A DNA stretch of 64,000 bases from Saprospiraceae bacterium UBA7328 (GTDB taxonomy: Bacteria > Bacteroidota > Bacteroidia > Chitinophagales > Saprospiraceae), in the NCBI GenBank assembly GCA_002471345.1, contig DKPS01000114.1, positions 1-64,000 on the forward strand. The letters are read 5' to 3'. Within the stretch, counting starts at the first letter, position 1; each line of letters begins with the position of its first letter. This document shows positions 49,896 through 60,159 of this stretch, piece by piece. The notes under the pieces were generated by a model that searched no databases, was not told the origin of the DNA, and saw only the letters and a list, made by a program, of their open reading frames with translations. The position numbers were made by a program, and so were the translations under genes.

Positions 49896-52271
49896 GTGTT
49901 AAGGGTAGTTTTACTTTTTATATTTCTTTGTTCATGCTACTCTTCCTTTTCTCAATGTGTGGGCACACCAGGTCAAGTATCATGGCACTATTGGGAAAAC
50001 ATATACGATCCATATGGATCAGCCTCTGAGATAACATTTCTTTATGAAGATGATACATACCCTGACGGCCCTGATGTGGTAAGAACCTTAAACTCCGTTA
50101 CGGCTCCATCAAATTATCAAAATTATTATGCTGCCATCACCAAAGGATTTATTTCAGTGCCTAATTCTGGACCTGTTACTTTTAATCTCACTGGGGATGA
50201 TTATACTTTATTCTTTTTGAGTACTGATGCATCAAGAAATAATCTTGATACAGCCGCAACGGCTTTTGATTACACAGGAAGTGAAGAATATAATAGATAC
50301 CCTTCGCAAACTTCTTCTGCCATAAACATGGTAGCAGGGCAACAGTATTATTTTGAAATTCATCATAGAGAAAATGGAGGAGGAGATCATGCCACACTGA
50401 GGTGGCAAAGACCTTATGTGACCGATTCTACTTGGACAGTAGTGTCTTCGCCATTTTTGACTGATGTCTGCGATCCAGTCTGTCTTGCAAAAGGTACACC
50501 TTGTAATGATAATAATAGCAGCACTTTTGGTGATGTGGAAGATGGGAATTGTAATTGCCTCGGACAGCCGGATACAACAGGACTATATGTTGGGAATAGG
50601 GGAGAACTAGATGTATATTTTTACGACAGTATGGGCGATGGAAATATTGATGAATTGATCATGCCTAATTTCCCTTCCATACCATCTAGAATGAGTGTTC
50701 AGAGAAATGGATTATTTGCCCAGTGGACCAATGATTATGACTACTATGCCTCTTTAATACAAGGATATTTTCTAGTGCCTGTGACAGGGAATTATGATTT
50801 CAATCTTACTGGTGCTCGAAATGTAGAGTTTCGGTTTAACTCTGCTGGCCCTGCACCATCACCCAATCAGACTATATCTATAAGGTATGGATCAGATAGA
50901 GCAGAGCATGATAAAGACCTTTCACAAACTATTACAGGAGTATCTCTGACGGCTGGAACTTACTACTATTTTGAAACGGTACAAGCAGTAAGCACTTGGG
51001 GTGATTATCTTCATGTTTTCTGGAAAGTACCTGGTCATTCTGATAGTGAATGGCATTTTATGCCAGAGACCTATCTCTTTGATTATACCAATGAATCTGC
51101 ATGCCTTCCACAAGGAACAACTTGTGATGATATGGACCCCTTTACCGCAAATGATCAAGTCAATGCAAGTTGCGAATGTGTAGGTACTCCATGCACACCA
51201 TTTGTCGATTGTGATGATCCTGGTGCAGAATATGTGAAAAATGACTATTGCGATATTTCTAATGAACTCGGAAATAGAAGCGATGACGCATGGCTATCCT
51301 GTGATAAAAGAGATAACCCTTATCTCGCATTAAGAAATGGAACACATTGGATTCACTACGATTTGGGTGATTTGTATGTTCTTAAGACCACAAGAGTATG
51401 GAATTATAATGTAAGTGGTAACACCTCACAAGGGTTTCAAAATGTAAGTGTGGATTACTCCTCGGATGGCATAAATTGGACAGAGCATTCTACTCCTACG
51501 TGGGGATTAGCTAATGGTGATAATACCTATACAGGTTTTGAAGGCCCAGATTTCGGAAGTGTCGCAGCGAGATATGTAATGTTCAGCTCCACCGATAGTG
51601 GATCGTGTAGAGGTATTAGCAAGGTAGCCTTTACTGCAGAAGAATGTAAGGATAAAGGAAGTGCTTGTGATGATGGTGATATGGCTACAGTTGGTGATCA
51701 TTTTGATGAGGATTGCAATTGTATAGGTTATAGTCCCTCAGATATAGATTGTGGACAGGATACATTATATGTCAATCAAGCTGATATTCCTGATAATACG
51801 TATCATGCCATGATGGCTCTGATGTCAGGTGGTACAGTGCTTAACTCATCAAATATTAATTATAAAGCTGGAGCTGAAATAGTACTTGGAGCAGGCTTTG
51901 AGGTGCAAACAGGAAGTACTCTATCTGCCGAAATTGAGGATTGTGTAAATCCATTGATTGCTATGGTTCCATCTAAGAAAATAAGTGAACATCTATCAGA
52001 AAAAATAAAGCAACCTGAGTCTTTAAGCGTATTTCCATTGACAGGTTCATCTATTCAAACAATAAGACTATATCTTCCTGAAGAAACAGATGTTAGGTTA
52101 GAAATTTTAGATATAAATAAAAATTTGATGATGCCTTTCACATCGCACCACTATCCAAATCATGGGGATCATTATAAAAGGTTGGAAACTAAAAAATTAA
52201 CATCGGGAATCTACTTATTGAAAATGACAACTGATCAAGGCGAATATTTAGAGAAAATAATAGTGACATAA
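49896..52271 (+). CDS. Secreted PA14 / discoidin-like protein with T9SS-type C-terminus
   Basis: I place the start at GTG 49896, which gives an ideal signal peptide (VLRVVLLFIFLCSCYSSFSQ). The frame is open to an ATG at 49731, but that part overlaps the DUF1501 end and a strong hairpin. The 791-residue product has two PA14-like domains (about 25-180 and 220-375), an F5/8-type (discoidin) domain (about 405-560), three Cys units of the form GxxCxDxxxxTxxDxxxxxCxCxG between domains, a coathanger-like domain near 600-665 and a C-terminal sorting-like tail. It probably binds carbohydrates on the cell surface. Confidence 0.8.
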   Translation: MLRVVLLFIFLCSCYSSFSQCVGTPGQVSWHYWENIYDPYGSASEITFLYEDDTYPDGPDVVRTLNSVTAPSNYQNYYAAITKGFISVPNSGPVTFNLTGDDYTLFFLSTDASRNNLDTAATAFDYTGSEEYNRYPSQTSSAINMVAGQQYYFEIHHRENGGGDHATLRWQRPYVTDSTWTVVSSPFLTDVCDPVCLAKGTPCNDNNSSTFGDVEDGNCNCLGQPDTTGLYVGNRGELDVYFYDSMGDGNIDELIMPNFPSIPSRMSVQRNGLFAQWTNDYDYYASLIQGYFLVPVTGNYDFNLTGARNVEFRFNSAGPAPSPNQTISIRYGSDRAEHDKDLSQTITGVSLTAGTYYYFETVQAVSTWGDYLHVFWKVPGHSDSEWHFMPETYLFDYTNESACLPQGTTCDDMDPFTANDQVNASCECVGTPCTPFVDCDDPGAEYVKNDYCDISNELGNRSDDAWLSCDKRDNPYLALRNGTHWIHYDLGDLYVLKTTRVWNYNVSGNTSQGFQNVSVDYSSDGINWTEHSTPTWGLANGDNTYTGFEGPDFGSVAARYVMFSSTDSGSCRGISKVAFTAEECKDKGSACDDGDMATVGDHFDEDCNCIGYSPSDIDCGQDTLYVNQADIPDNTYHAMMALMSGGTVLNSSNINYKAGAEIVLGAGFEVQTGSTLSAEIEDCVNPLIAMVPSKKISEHLSEKIKQPESLSVFPLTGSSIQTIRLYLPEETDVRLEILDINKNLMMPFTSHHYPNHGDHYKRLETKKLTSGIYLLKMTTDQGEYLEKIIVT

Positions 52272-52328
52272 TCATAGAATCTCTCTTATAAGGATAGATA
52301 GAAGAATTAAGAAATAGAAAAGCAAATA

Positions 52329-52550
52329 ATGATTTCAGTTATCGATACTCAAACCAAGATAAGTCCAAGAGAAAAAGAAGTTTTATATCTAACAGCCTAC
52401 GAGAACACCATTGGGATGATTGCCGATAAATTATTTATTAGTCATCATACAGTCATTTCACATCGTAAAAATTTATTGCTAAAACTTGGAGCAAGAAATA
52501 TGGCTGGATTGGTAAGACGAGGCTTCGAATTGGGCTATTTAGGAGAATAA
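52329..52550 (+). CDS. Solo LuxR-type HTH protein, copy 1
   Basis: The 73-residue product is almost only a GerE/LuxR DNA-binding domain (SPREKEVLYLTAYENTIGMI, then FISHHTVISHRKNLLLKLGA). There is no receiver or ligand domain. It starts 57 bp after the secreted PA14 protein. A close paralogue sits after the metalloprotease at 56535. It may need a partner protein or act as a constitutive dimer. Confidence 0.88.
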   Translation: MISVIDTQTKISPREKEVLYLTAYENTIGMIADKLFISHHTVISHRKNLLLKLGARNMAGLVRRGFELGYLGE

Positions 52551-52714
52551 TATTTAGAAGAGATTTTCAACATTATTTCTTACCACGGAAGAGTCGTCAA
52601 GCAAATAGTTGCCTTAGATTTTACACCTAATCTTTAGGGTAAAGGAATTCAGTATCAATTTGTATTTATTTGTTTAGATCAATATTATTACATTGACAGT
52701 TACAAATCATACAG

Positions 52715-53407
52715 ATGAATTTTCTTTTCCAGATTGTTATTCTAATTATTTCTAGTCAAATAGTATTCACTCAAACTGATTCATTATTTGTTGCCAAAAC
52801 TTCAGATTTTGAAATCTCAGGGAAAGGAGATAATCCTAATTGGCAAAAAACGGAATGGGTACAGTTATTAGCTAAGGATGCTCAGAATGAAAAGCGTCTG
52901 ACTTCTTCAAAAATTTTATATTCAGAAACAGGTATATACTTCCTCTTTTATTGTGAAGACAAAACGATAACATCTACATGCACAGCTGATTATAGCGATT
53001 TGTATGAGGAAGATGTCATAGAAATATTCTTATGGACATCAGAAGATTATCCATTTTACTTTGAATATGAACTATCTCCTCATAATTATGAACTACCGAT
53101 TTTTGTGCCAAATGTAGAAGGAGATTTTTTTGGTTGGAAACCATGGCATTATGAAGGAGACCGAAAAACTAGACATGCAACATTTATAGAGAATTCCAAA
53201 GATGGTGTCAAAGGGTGGAGCGGGGAATTTTTCATCCCCTATGCATTACTTAAACCAATGGCTAATGTGCCACCCAATACTGGTACAACTTGGCGGGCAA
53301 ATATGTATCGTATAGATTATGATAAAGGGCCTTCGGCATGGACTTGGCAACCTGTAACCACAAATTTTCATGAATATATGAGTTTTGGCTCCTTTGTATT
53401 TGAGTAA
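52715..53407 (+). CDS. Exported CBM9-like (carbohydrate-binding family 9) protein
   Basis: The 230-residue product has a signal peptide (1-19, IVFTQ) and a β-sandwich resembling CBM9: ISGKGDNPNWQKTEWVQL, ILYSETGIYFLFYCEDKTI, YEEDVIEIFLW, a PFYFEYELSPHN strand and WRANMYRIDYDKGPSAWTWQP at the end. Such domains bind sugar chain ends or act as domains of surface enzymes, but here it stands alone. Ligand unknown. Confidence 0.8.
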   Translation: MNFLFQIVILIISSQIVFTQTDSLFVAKTSDFEISGKGDNPNWQKTEWVQLLAKDAQNEKRLTSSKILYSETGIYFLFYCEDKTITSTCTADYSDLYEEDVIEIFLWTSEDYPFYFEYELSPHNYELPIFVPNVEGDFFGWKPWHYEGDRKTRHATFIENSKDGVKGWSGEFFIPYALLKPMANVPPNTGTTWRANMYRIDYDKGPSAWTWQPVTTNFHEYMSFGSFVFE

Positions 53408-53458
53408 GTAGAAAAGACATGTCTGGTGAGGATTTACGAAGGAAGCAGTAATAAAAAG

Positions 53459-53483
53459 TGGAAAATGTGATATCACATTTCCA
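53459..53483. terminator. Palindromic hairpin after the CBM9-like gene
   Basis: The near-perfect palindrome TGGAAAATGTGA/TATCACATTTCCA (one bulge) lies 52 bp after the stop and is followed by CATTTTGATT. It is a plausible terminator with a weak T tract. Confidence 0.5.
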
Positions 53484-53605
53484 TTTTGATTAAAGTTGCT
53501 ATCTATAAAAAATCAATAGTGAAGTATAAAAGAACATCAGGTTGATATAAACCCTAAGGTATCTCATTAATCAATTTTTGAAATTGCAGTTATATACTAA
53601 TTACA

Positions 53606-56479
53606 ATGAGAACATTGATCTTCCTTTTATCTTTTTTTCCCTTATTAACTTTAGCTCAAAACAATACATTTTGGTCAGAGATGGATGAATCCATAGCCAA
53701 ATCCAATAAAGAAAGGTGGATTGTTCCTGATAAATATCGCTCTGTTTCATTATCACTAAAGCCATTTAAGTCTCTTTTGAACAGCGTCTCTAAAAGCAAT
53801 GAAAATTTGGAATATGAGATTTTCATTCCAATGCCAGATGGAACCAATGAAAGATTTCTAATTTCAGCATCCAGAACTATGGCACCTGAGCTTGCCATTA
53901 AATTTCCAGAAATTCAAACCTTTAGCGGGAGTGGGGTAGATGATCCAAGTGCTCGAATTTATTTAGACATGACTCCGCAGGGTTTTCACGCGATGATTCT
54001 TTCGTCAAAAGGCACAGTATTTATTGACCCATATTATAAAGATGATTCTGAGCATTATGTATCTTATAAAAAGAGTAATTATAGTTATAAATCTCAATCT
54101 TCATGGGAGTGTAAATGCGGAGAATCTGCAATATTAGATGACATAAATGAGGATTTACCTGAAGTCATTAAAGGACAAAACAAAAGCGTAGCTCCTGTGA
54201 CATTAAAAACCTATAATCTTGCTGTAGCGGCACAAGCAGAATACACCATATTTCATGGAGGGACAGTAGCTTCAGGTCTTGCAGCTGTGGTAACAGCTAT
54301 TAACAGAGTGACAGGTGTATACGAAACAGAATTAGCCGTGAGGTTGCAGCTTGTCGCTAATAATAACCTAATCATATATACCAATACAGCTACCGATCCT
54401 TATCCTCAAAATAGTGACAATTCAATAAATCAAAATCAAGGGGCATTGGATGGAGCCATTGGAAATGCCAACTATGACATAGGTCATGTCTTTAATACCA
54501 GTGGCGGTGGATTAGCAGGTCTAGGAGTGGTTTGTTCAAATTCGAAGGCAGATGGAATTACAGGTTTAGGGAGCCCCACAGGAGATCCTTTTTGGATAGA
54601 CTTTGTTGCTCATGAAATAGGGCATCAGTTTGGAGGAGATCATACATTTAATGGTTCTAGTGGAAGTTGTAGTGGTGGAAACAGAAGTGGCAGTAGTGCA
54701 TATGAACCTGGTAGTGGATCCACCATACAAGCTTATGCAGGTATATGTAGTCCTCAAAACCTTCAAAATAACAGTGATCCATATTTCCATTTTAGGAGTC
54801 TGCAACAAATGACAGCTCATGTCACTACAGGATCTGGAAAAAATTGTTTTACTGGTACTTCTACAGGTAACATGACTCCAGTAGTTAACGCCAATTCTGA
54901 AAATATAAATGGCAAGTATATTCCAATTAGCACTCCTTTTGAACTTACTGGGTCAGCCACAGATGCGAATGGAGATGCAATGACATATGCATGGGAACAA
55001 TGGGATCTTGGACCTCAAGGAAATATAAGTGCATCTGCAGATGCCCCTATATTTCGAACTTTTACACCTGGAAGTTCACCGACTAGAACCTTCCCTCAAA
55101 TCTCAAGAATACTAAACAATAATAATGTTGGAGCTTATGGAGAAGTACTTCCTACTATTAATAGAGACTTAAATTTTAAATTCATCGCAAGAGATAATAA
55201 GACAGGAGGTGGTGGATATGATGATGATCAGATCACTCTAAATGTCACTAATGCTGCTGGGCCTTTCTTAGTTAATACTCACAATTCTACTTCTTCGATT
55301 TCAGGTACAGTAGCTGTTGGCTGGGACGTCGCAAATACAACTGCCGCTCCTATAAGCTGTGTTGGGGTAGATATTCTTTTTTCTTCTGATGGTGGATTGA
55401 CATTTCCTACTGTACTAGCAAGTAACACTCCAAATGATGGAAGCCAAAATGTTACTCTTCCAAATATTAATACTACAACGGCGAGAATAAAAGTCAAATG
55501 TAGTGACAATGTATTTTTCGACATCAATAATGCAAATCTTACAATATCAGCCGCTACAGATTGTGATATTACACTTCTAGAAGCTTTGACTCAAAGTTCT
55601 TGTGAAAAAAACACGAATACGTATGATCAACAAATTAGAGTTACATACAATGATCCTCCAGCTACAGGTAATCTAGTAGTGAATGGTCAAACTTTCTCAA
55701 TAACAGGTAGCCCACAAACTGTAAACCTTATAAACCTTGTGGCTGATGGTAATATCGTTAATGTGACAGCTGCCTTCTCGGATGATGAGGGATGTGGACT
55801 CCAATCCAATGGCCTATTCACGGCAGCTGAGCCTTGTAGCTTATGTATCATTTATAGTAGTAGTGACACTCCTAAATCAATTGTAGATAATGGTACAACT
55901 ACCTCCATAATAAGCATAAATGGAACAGCAACTATAGATAAAGTGACTGTAAATAGTCTTGTAGGCGAGCATTCATGGATAAATGACCTCAATTTTCAGT
56001 TAACAAGCCCAGAAGGAACAACTGTAGATATCATCAATAGAAGATGTGACGACCAGGACAACTTTGATTTAGCTTTAGATGATGCAGCTGGTAGCAACAT
56101 TCCTTGTCCTTATAATAATGGGGGAACATTTAAATCTGATTCTCCGCTTTCAGCTTTTAAAGATGAAAACCCCAGTGGTAATTGGACTCTTACTATTGTG
56201 GATAATGTAAATCAAGACGTTGGACAGCTTAATTCATGGAGTCTTGAAATATGTATCAATGAAGCTGAAAAGGCCAAATGTACGGCAAATAACTATAATC
56301 TGACAAATGTCATAAGTACGGACACATTTGTAGCAGCAGAATATATCATTGCAAATGGAACTATTGGACCTGGTGGTTCATTTTTTCAAGCTAAAGATAG
56401 TATTGTTCTCGAGCCTAATTTTACAGTGCCCATTGGTGTTGCATTTGAAGCTCAAATCGAAGAATGCGAAACACCCTAA
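53606..56479 (+). CDS. Secreted reprolysin-type zinc metalloprotease with P domain
   Basis: The 957-residue product has a signal peptide (1-17), a propeptide (about 20-195), and a catalytic domain with HEIGHQFGGDH (about 336-346), the extended zinc motif of metzincins. The Met-turn is not obvious to me. Later parts are Ig-like/fibronectin-like (about 420-680), a proprotein-convertase P domain (about 755-890, GEHSWINDLNFQLTSPEG, then NPSGNWTLTIVDN) and a C-terminal coathanger-like domain (about 897-957) shared with the PA14 protein. Its target is extracellular protein. Solo HTH copy 2 follows. Confidence 0.9.
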   Translation: MRTLIFLLSFFPLLTLAQNNTFWSEMDESIAKSNKERWIVPDKYRSVSLSLKPFKSLLNSVSKSNENLEYEIFIPMPDGTNERFLISASRTMAPELAIKFPEIQTFSGSGVDDPSARIYLDMTPQGFHAMILSSKGTVFIDPYYKDDSEHYVSYKKSNYSYKSQSSWECKCGESAILDDINEDLPEVIKGQNKSVAPVTLKTYNLAVAAQAEYTIFHGGTVASGLAAVVTAINRVTGVYETELAVRLQLVANNNLIIYTNTATDPYPQNSDNSINQNQGALDGAIGNANYDIGHVFNTSGGGLAGLGVVCSNSKADGITGLGSPTGDPFWIDFVAHEIGHQFGGDHTFNGSSGSCSGGNRSGSSAYEPGSGSTIQAYAGICSPQNLQNNSDPYFHFRSLQQMTAHVTTGSGKNCFTGTSTGNMTPVVNANSENINGKYIPISTPFELTGSATDANGDAMTYAWEQWDLGPQGNISASADAPIFRTFTPGSSPTRTFPQISRILNNNNVGAYGEVLPTINRDLNFKFIARDNKTGGGGYDDDQITLNVTNAAGPFLVNTHNSTSSISGTVAVGWDVANTTAAPISCVGVDILFSSDGGLTFPTVLASNTPNDGSQNVTLPNINTTTARIKVKCSDNVFFDINNANLTISAATDCDITLLEALTQSSCEKNTNTYDQQIRVTYNDPPATGNLVVNGQTFSITGSPQTVNLINLVADGNIVNVTAAFSDDEGCGLQSNGLFTAAEPCSLCIIYSSSDTPKSIVDNGTTTSIISINGTATIDKVTVNSLVGEHSWINDLNFQLTSPEGTTVDIINRRCDDQDNFDLALDDAAGSNIPCPYNNGGTFKSDSPLSAFKDENPSGNWTLTIVDNVNQDVGQLNSWSLEICINEAEKAKCTANNYNLTNVISTDTFVAAEYIIANGTIGPGGSFFQAKDSIVLEPNFTVPIGVAFEAQIEECETP

Positions 56480-56534
56480 TAACTACTGAGGAAAGTACAT
56501 ATATAAATTCAAATTTCACCTAGACCAAAAAATA

Positions 56535-56759
56535 ATGGGCATGGATATCGATTACAACAATTCAAATATTAGTTCTAGAGAACAAGAAGTTTTAAAACTT
56601 GTCGCATATGAATATACATCTGATATGATCGCTCAGGAACTCTTTATTAGCCCTCATACAGTTATGAGTCATAGGAAGAATTTACTCGAAAAGTTAGATG
56701 TGAAAAATGTAGCTGGAATGGTGAGGAGAGGATTTGAACTGGGTCTTCTAAGTTCGTGA
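56535..56759 (+). CDS. Solo LuxR-type HTH protein, copy 2
   Basis: The 74-residue product is again a bare GerE domain (SSREQEVLKLVAYEYTSDMI, FISPHTVMSHRKNLLEKLDV). About two thirds of positions look identical to copy 1 at 52329 by eye, including VRRGFELG at the end. It starts 55 bp after the metalloprotease stop. The repeated placement after secreted proteins suggests a shared control arrangement. Confidence 0.88.
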   Translation: MGMDIDYNNSNISSREQEVLKLVAYEYTSDMIAQELFISPHTVMSHRKNLLEKLDVKNVAGMVRRGFELGLLSS

Positions 56760-56876
56760 TTTTCTTTTTCTCTAAATAGAATTGATACTCTTATCTCTCA
56801 AATCTTCTATTTAAGGTCGAATTCATATGAATGCCTTAACTTTACTTATCTCAATGATACCTACAAAACGATAAGT

Positions 56877-59800
56877 ATGAAAAAAGCTATTCTCTTAACA
56901 TTGATTTTGTCTATATGTTTTCTGATTTCTCTTAATGGGCAAAAAGAAAAAAGTACATCTACTGATGTAGATATCAGTGGTCTAGAATGGAGAAACATTG
57001 GACCAGCCATTACCTCAGGAAGAATTTCTGATTTTGCTGTTAATCCAGACAATCCATTTGAATATTATGTTGCTGTTGCATCAGGAGGAGTGTGGAAGAC
57101 GATTAATAATGGAGTAACATATACTCCTCTATTTGATAGTCAGAACTCTTATTCTATCGGGTGCATCACTATGGATCCTAGTAATTCGAATGTGATTTGG
57201 GTAGGAACTGGAGAAAATAATGGTCAGAGATCTGTAGCTTATGGAGATGGAGTCTATAAGTCAGAAGATGGAGGAGCATCATGGAGTAATATGGGACTTA
57301 TGGACTCAGAACATATTGGAAATATTGTCGTACATCCTGATAACTCTGATGTTGTATATGTAGCGGCTTTAGGACCATTATGGAGCAAAGGTGGTGACAG
57401 AGGTTTGTACAAAACAACCGATGGGGGAAAGACATGGAAAGATGTACTGAAGGTGGATGTTCATACAGGGGTGAATGAAGTAATCATGGATCCTAGAGAC
57501 CCTAATATTCTATACGCTTCTACTTATCAAAGAAGAAGACATGTATTTACTTATGTAAGCAGTGGCCCTGGATCTGGTCTTCATAAAAGCACGGATGGGG
57601 GAGAGACCTGGAGTAAAATTCAGAAGGGCCTTCCTTCTACTGAATTGGGAAGGATCGGATTGAGCATGTCACCTGCAGATCCAGAAATTATTTATGCCAT
57701 AGTGGAAGCTGCAAATGGGAAAGGAGGCTTTTTCAAATCCACAAATAGAGGGGCTAGCTGGAAAAAACAAAGTGGACATTCAACAAGTGGAAATTATTAT
57801 CAAGAAATAATAGCTGACCCCGTAGATCCCCATACAGTATATTCTATGGATACCTGGATGCAAGTGACACATGATGGAGGTAAAACTTTTAAAAATGTAG
57901 GAGAGGATACAAAGCATGTAGATAATCATTGTATTTGGATCAATCCTCAAAATAATAGCCACCTTCTAGTAGGGTGTGATGGAGGTATCTATGAAACTTT
58001 TGATAAAGGAAAACATTGGGACTTTAAACAGAATTTACCAATCACTCAGTTTTATAAAGTAGCAGTAGATAACGATAAACCATTTTACAATATATATGGA
58101 GGAACTCAGGATAATTTCAGTATGGGTGGGCCTTCCAGAGTAATCACTGATCATGGTATTACTAATCAAGATTGGTATATGACACATGGTGGTGACGGTT
58201 TTGAAAGTCAAGTCGATCCTTTTAATCCAGACATTGTATATGCTCAATCTCAATATGGTGTACTGGTAAGGTATGATAGAAAAAGTGGAGAAGAATTAGG
58301 TATCCAACCTAAGCCTCGAAAAGACGAAGATCTGTATAGATGGAATTGGGATGCGCCATTAGCTGTAAGCCCCCATAAAAAAGGTAGGCTATATTTTGCA
58401 GCAAATAAACTTTTTAGAAGTGATGATTACGGACACAGCTGGGATGTCCTAGGGGAAGATCTTACTCGACAATTAGACCGTAATAAACTTAAGGTGTATG
58501 ATCGGGTAGTGAGCATAGATGCAGTAGCAAAAAATGGATCCACTTCGCAATATGGAACCATTGTCGCACTTTCAGAATCACCTCTAGATGAAAATACAAT
58601 CGCTATAGGTACTGATGATGGATTGATTCAAATTACTGAAGATGGAGGCCAATCTTGGCGTAAAGCCAATGATATATCCGGAGCTCCAAGACAGTCATAT
58701 ATAAATAGTGTATACTGCTCTCAACATGATCCTAATGTAATATATGCAATCGTGAATCATCATAAATTTGGAGATTTTAAGCCCTATGTATTTAAGTCAA
58801 GAGATAAAGGAAGGAGTTGGATAAATATCGGTTCTGACTTGCCTCAAAGAGGAAGTGCATATACTATTGAAGAAGATCATGTTGATTCTGATTTGATATT
58901 CTGTGGTACTGAGTTTGGAGCATTTACATCTATGAATGGCGGTAAGGATTGGCAGAAATTAGGTAGCGGATTACCTACTATCGCAGTAAGAGATATTGCT
59001 ATTCATAGAGGCGAAGAGGATATTATTTTGGCGACTTTTGGTAGAGGTTTTTACATTTTGGATGATTATACTTCATTGAGAAATGTTGAATTAAATCAGA
59101 CAGCTACTATTTATCCAATTAGAGAGGCATTGATGTGGGAAAAGAGTACTCCTCTTGGTCTTCCAGGAAAGGCATTTCAAGGAGATCGATATTATTCAGC
59201 GGACAATCTAGGACCTGAGGCAATTATCACATATTTCTACAATGATGAATTCAAATCACTGAAAGATAAAAGACAGAAAAAGGAAAAAGAATTAGTCAAA
59301 AAGGGAAGTAATACTCCTTACCCAAGTTATGATGAATTAAAAGCAGAAGTTGAAGAGAAAGCTCCTCAGCTTGTATTTACAATAAAGAACGAGGATGGTG
59401 TAGTGGTAAAAAAGATAATTAAAAAATCAAGTAAAGGGCTTAAGAGGATACATTGGAATATGAGATATACACTGAAAGACCCTGTAAATCTGCGAAAGCC
59501 ATCTTTTTATAATCCTTTTGCGGGCCAACGTCAAGGTTCATTAGTATCACCTGGTTTGTATACTATAGAAATGTCAGTTATGAAAAATGGAACATCAGAG
59601 AAGTTAGTTGACCCTGTTTCATTCAGTGTTAAGACTCTGAATAATACTGTTCTGCCAGCTTCTGATAGAGAAGCAAAAGTGTCCTTTCAAAGAGATGTGG
59701 CTGCCCTTTCAGCAGAAATGCAAAGCACGAGAAGAATGTTGTCTGAAATTAATGACAAAGTAAAATTCATAAAAGAAGCAATCAAATTAGCGGAGACACC

Positions 59801-60137
59801 TATGGATGAAATGAGTGAGGCAGTGGTTAGACTAGAGACTAAGTTAAGAGATGCTAATGTTATGATGAATGGAGATAGAATTAAAAGAAGACTAGATATG
59901 GATCAAAAACCTACACCTTTTTGGCGATTGGGTGGATTAAATTATGAACAAAAATATTCAACCTCCGCTCCTACAAAAACACATTTAGATAGTTATGCAA
60001 TTGCAAAAGAGGAATTTGGTCCAATTCAGATATTTGTCAAAGAAATCTATAAAGTGGATGTCGTTGAAATAGAACAGATGTTAGAAGCTGTAGGGGCTCC
60101 ATATACGCCTGGAAGAGTAGTGAAGCAAAAAAACTAA
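56877..60137 (+). CDS. Secreted sortilin/VPS10-like β-propeller protein (BNR repeats)
   Basis: The 1086-residue product has a signal peptide (1-21). Many BNR/Asp-box-like repeats follow: SEDGGASWSN, TTDGGKTWKD, STDGGETWSK, STNRGASWKK, HDGGKTFKN, TEDGGQSWRK, SRDKGRSWIN and NGGKDWQK (about 125-695), forming one or two large propellers. A charged helical region (about 800-835, RQKKEKELVKKG) and a β-domain follow. This family is widespread in Bacteroidota and is often described as glycosyl hydrolase-like, but no catalytic residues are proven. Confidence 0.87.
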   Translation: MKKAILLTLILSICFLISLNGQKEKSTSTDVDISGLEWRNIGPAITSGRISDFAVNPDNPFEYYVAVASGGVWKTINNGVTYTPLFDSQNSYSIGCITMDPSNSNVIWVGTGENNGQRSVAYGDGVYKSEDGGASWSNMGLMDSEHIGNIVVHPDNSDVVYVAALGPLWSKGGDRGLYKTTDGGKTWKDVLKVDVHTGVNEVIMDPRDPNILYASTYQRRRHVFTYVSSGPGSGLHKSTDGGETWSKIQKGLPSTELGRIGLSMSPADPEIIYAIVEAANGKGGFFKSTNRGASWKKQSGHSTSGNYYQEIIADPVDPHTVYSMDTWMQVTHDGGKTFKNVGEDTKHVDNHCIWINPQNNSHLLVGCDGGIYETFDKGKHWDFKQNLPITQFYKVAVDNDKPFYNIYGGTQDNFSMGGPSRVITDHGITNQDWYMTHGGDGFESQVDPFNPDIVYAQSQYGVLVRYDRKSGEELGIQPKPRKDEDLYRWNWDAPLAVSPHKKGRLYFAANKLFRSDDYGHSWDVLGEDLTRQLDRNKLKVYDRVVSIDAVAKNGSTSQYGTIVALSESPLDENTIAIGTDDGLIQITEDGGQSWRKANDISGAPRQSYINSVYCSQHDPNVIYAIVNHHKFGDFKPYVFKSRDKGRSWINIGSDLPQRGSAYTIEEDHVDSDLIFCGTEFGAFTSMNGGKDWQKLGSGLPTIAVRDIAIHRGEEDIILATFGRGFYILDDYTSLRNVELNQTATIYPIREALMWEKSTPLGLPGKAFQGDRYYSADNLGPEAIITYFYNDEFKSLKDKRQKKEKELVKKGSNTPYPSYDELKAEVEEKAPQLVFTIKNEDGVVVKKIIKKSSKGLKRIHWNMRYTLKDPVNLRKPSFYNPFAGQRQGSLVSPGLYTIEMSVMKNGTSEKLVDPVSFSVKTLNNTVLPASDREAKVSFQRDVAALSAEMQSTRRMLSEINDKVKFIKEAIKLAETPMDEMSEAVVRLETKLRDANVMMNGDRIKRRLDMDQKPTPFWRLGGLNYEQKYSTSAPTKTHLDSYAIAKEEFGPIQIFVKEIYKVDVVEIEQMLEAVGAPYTPGRVVKQKN

Positions 60138-60159
60138 TTGTAAATAACAAAATTCAAGA

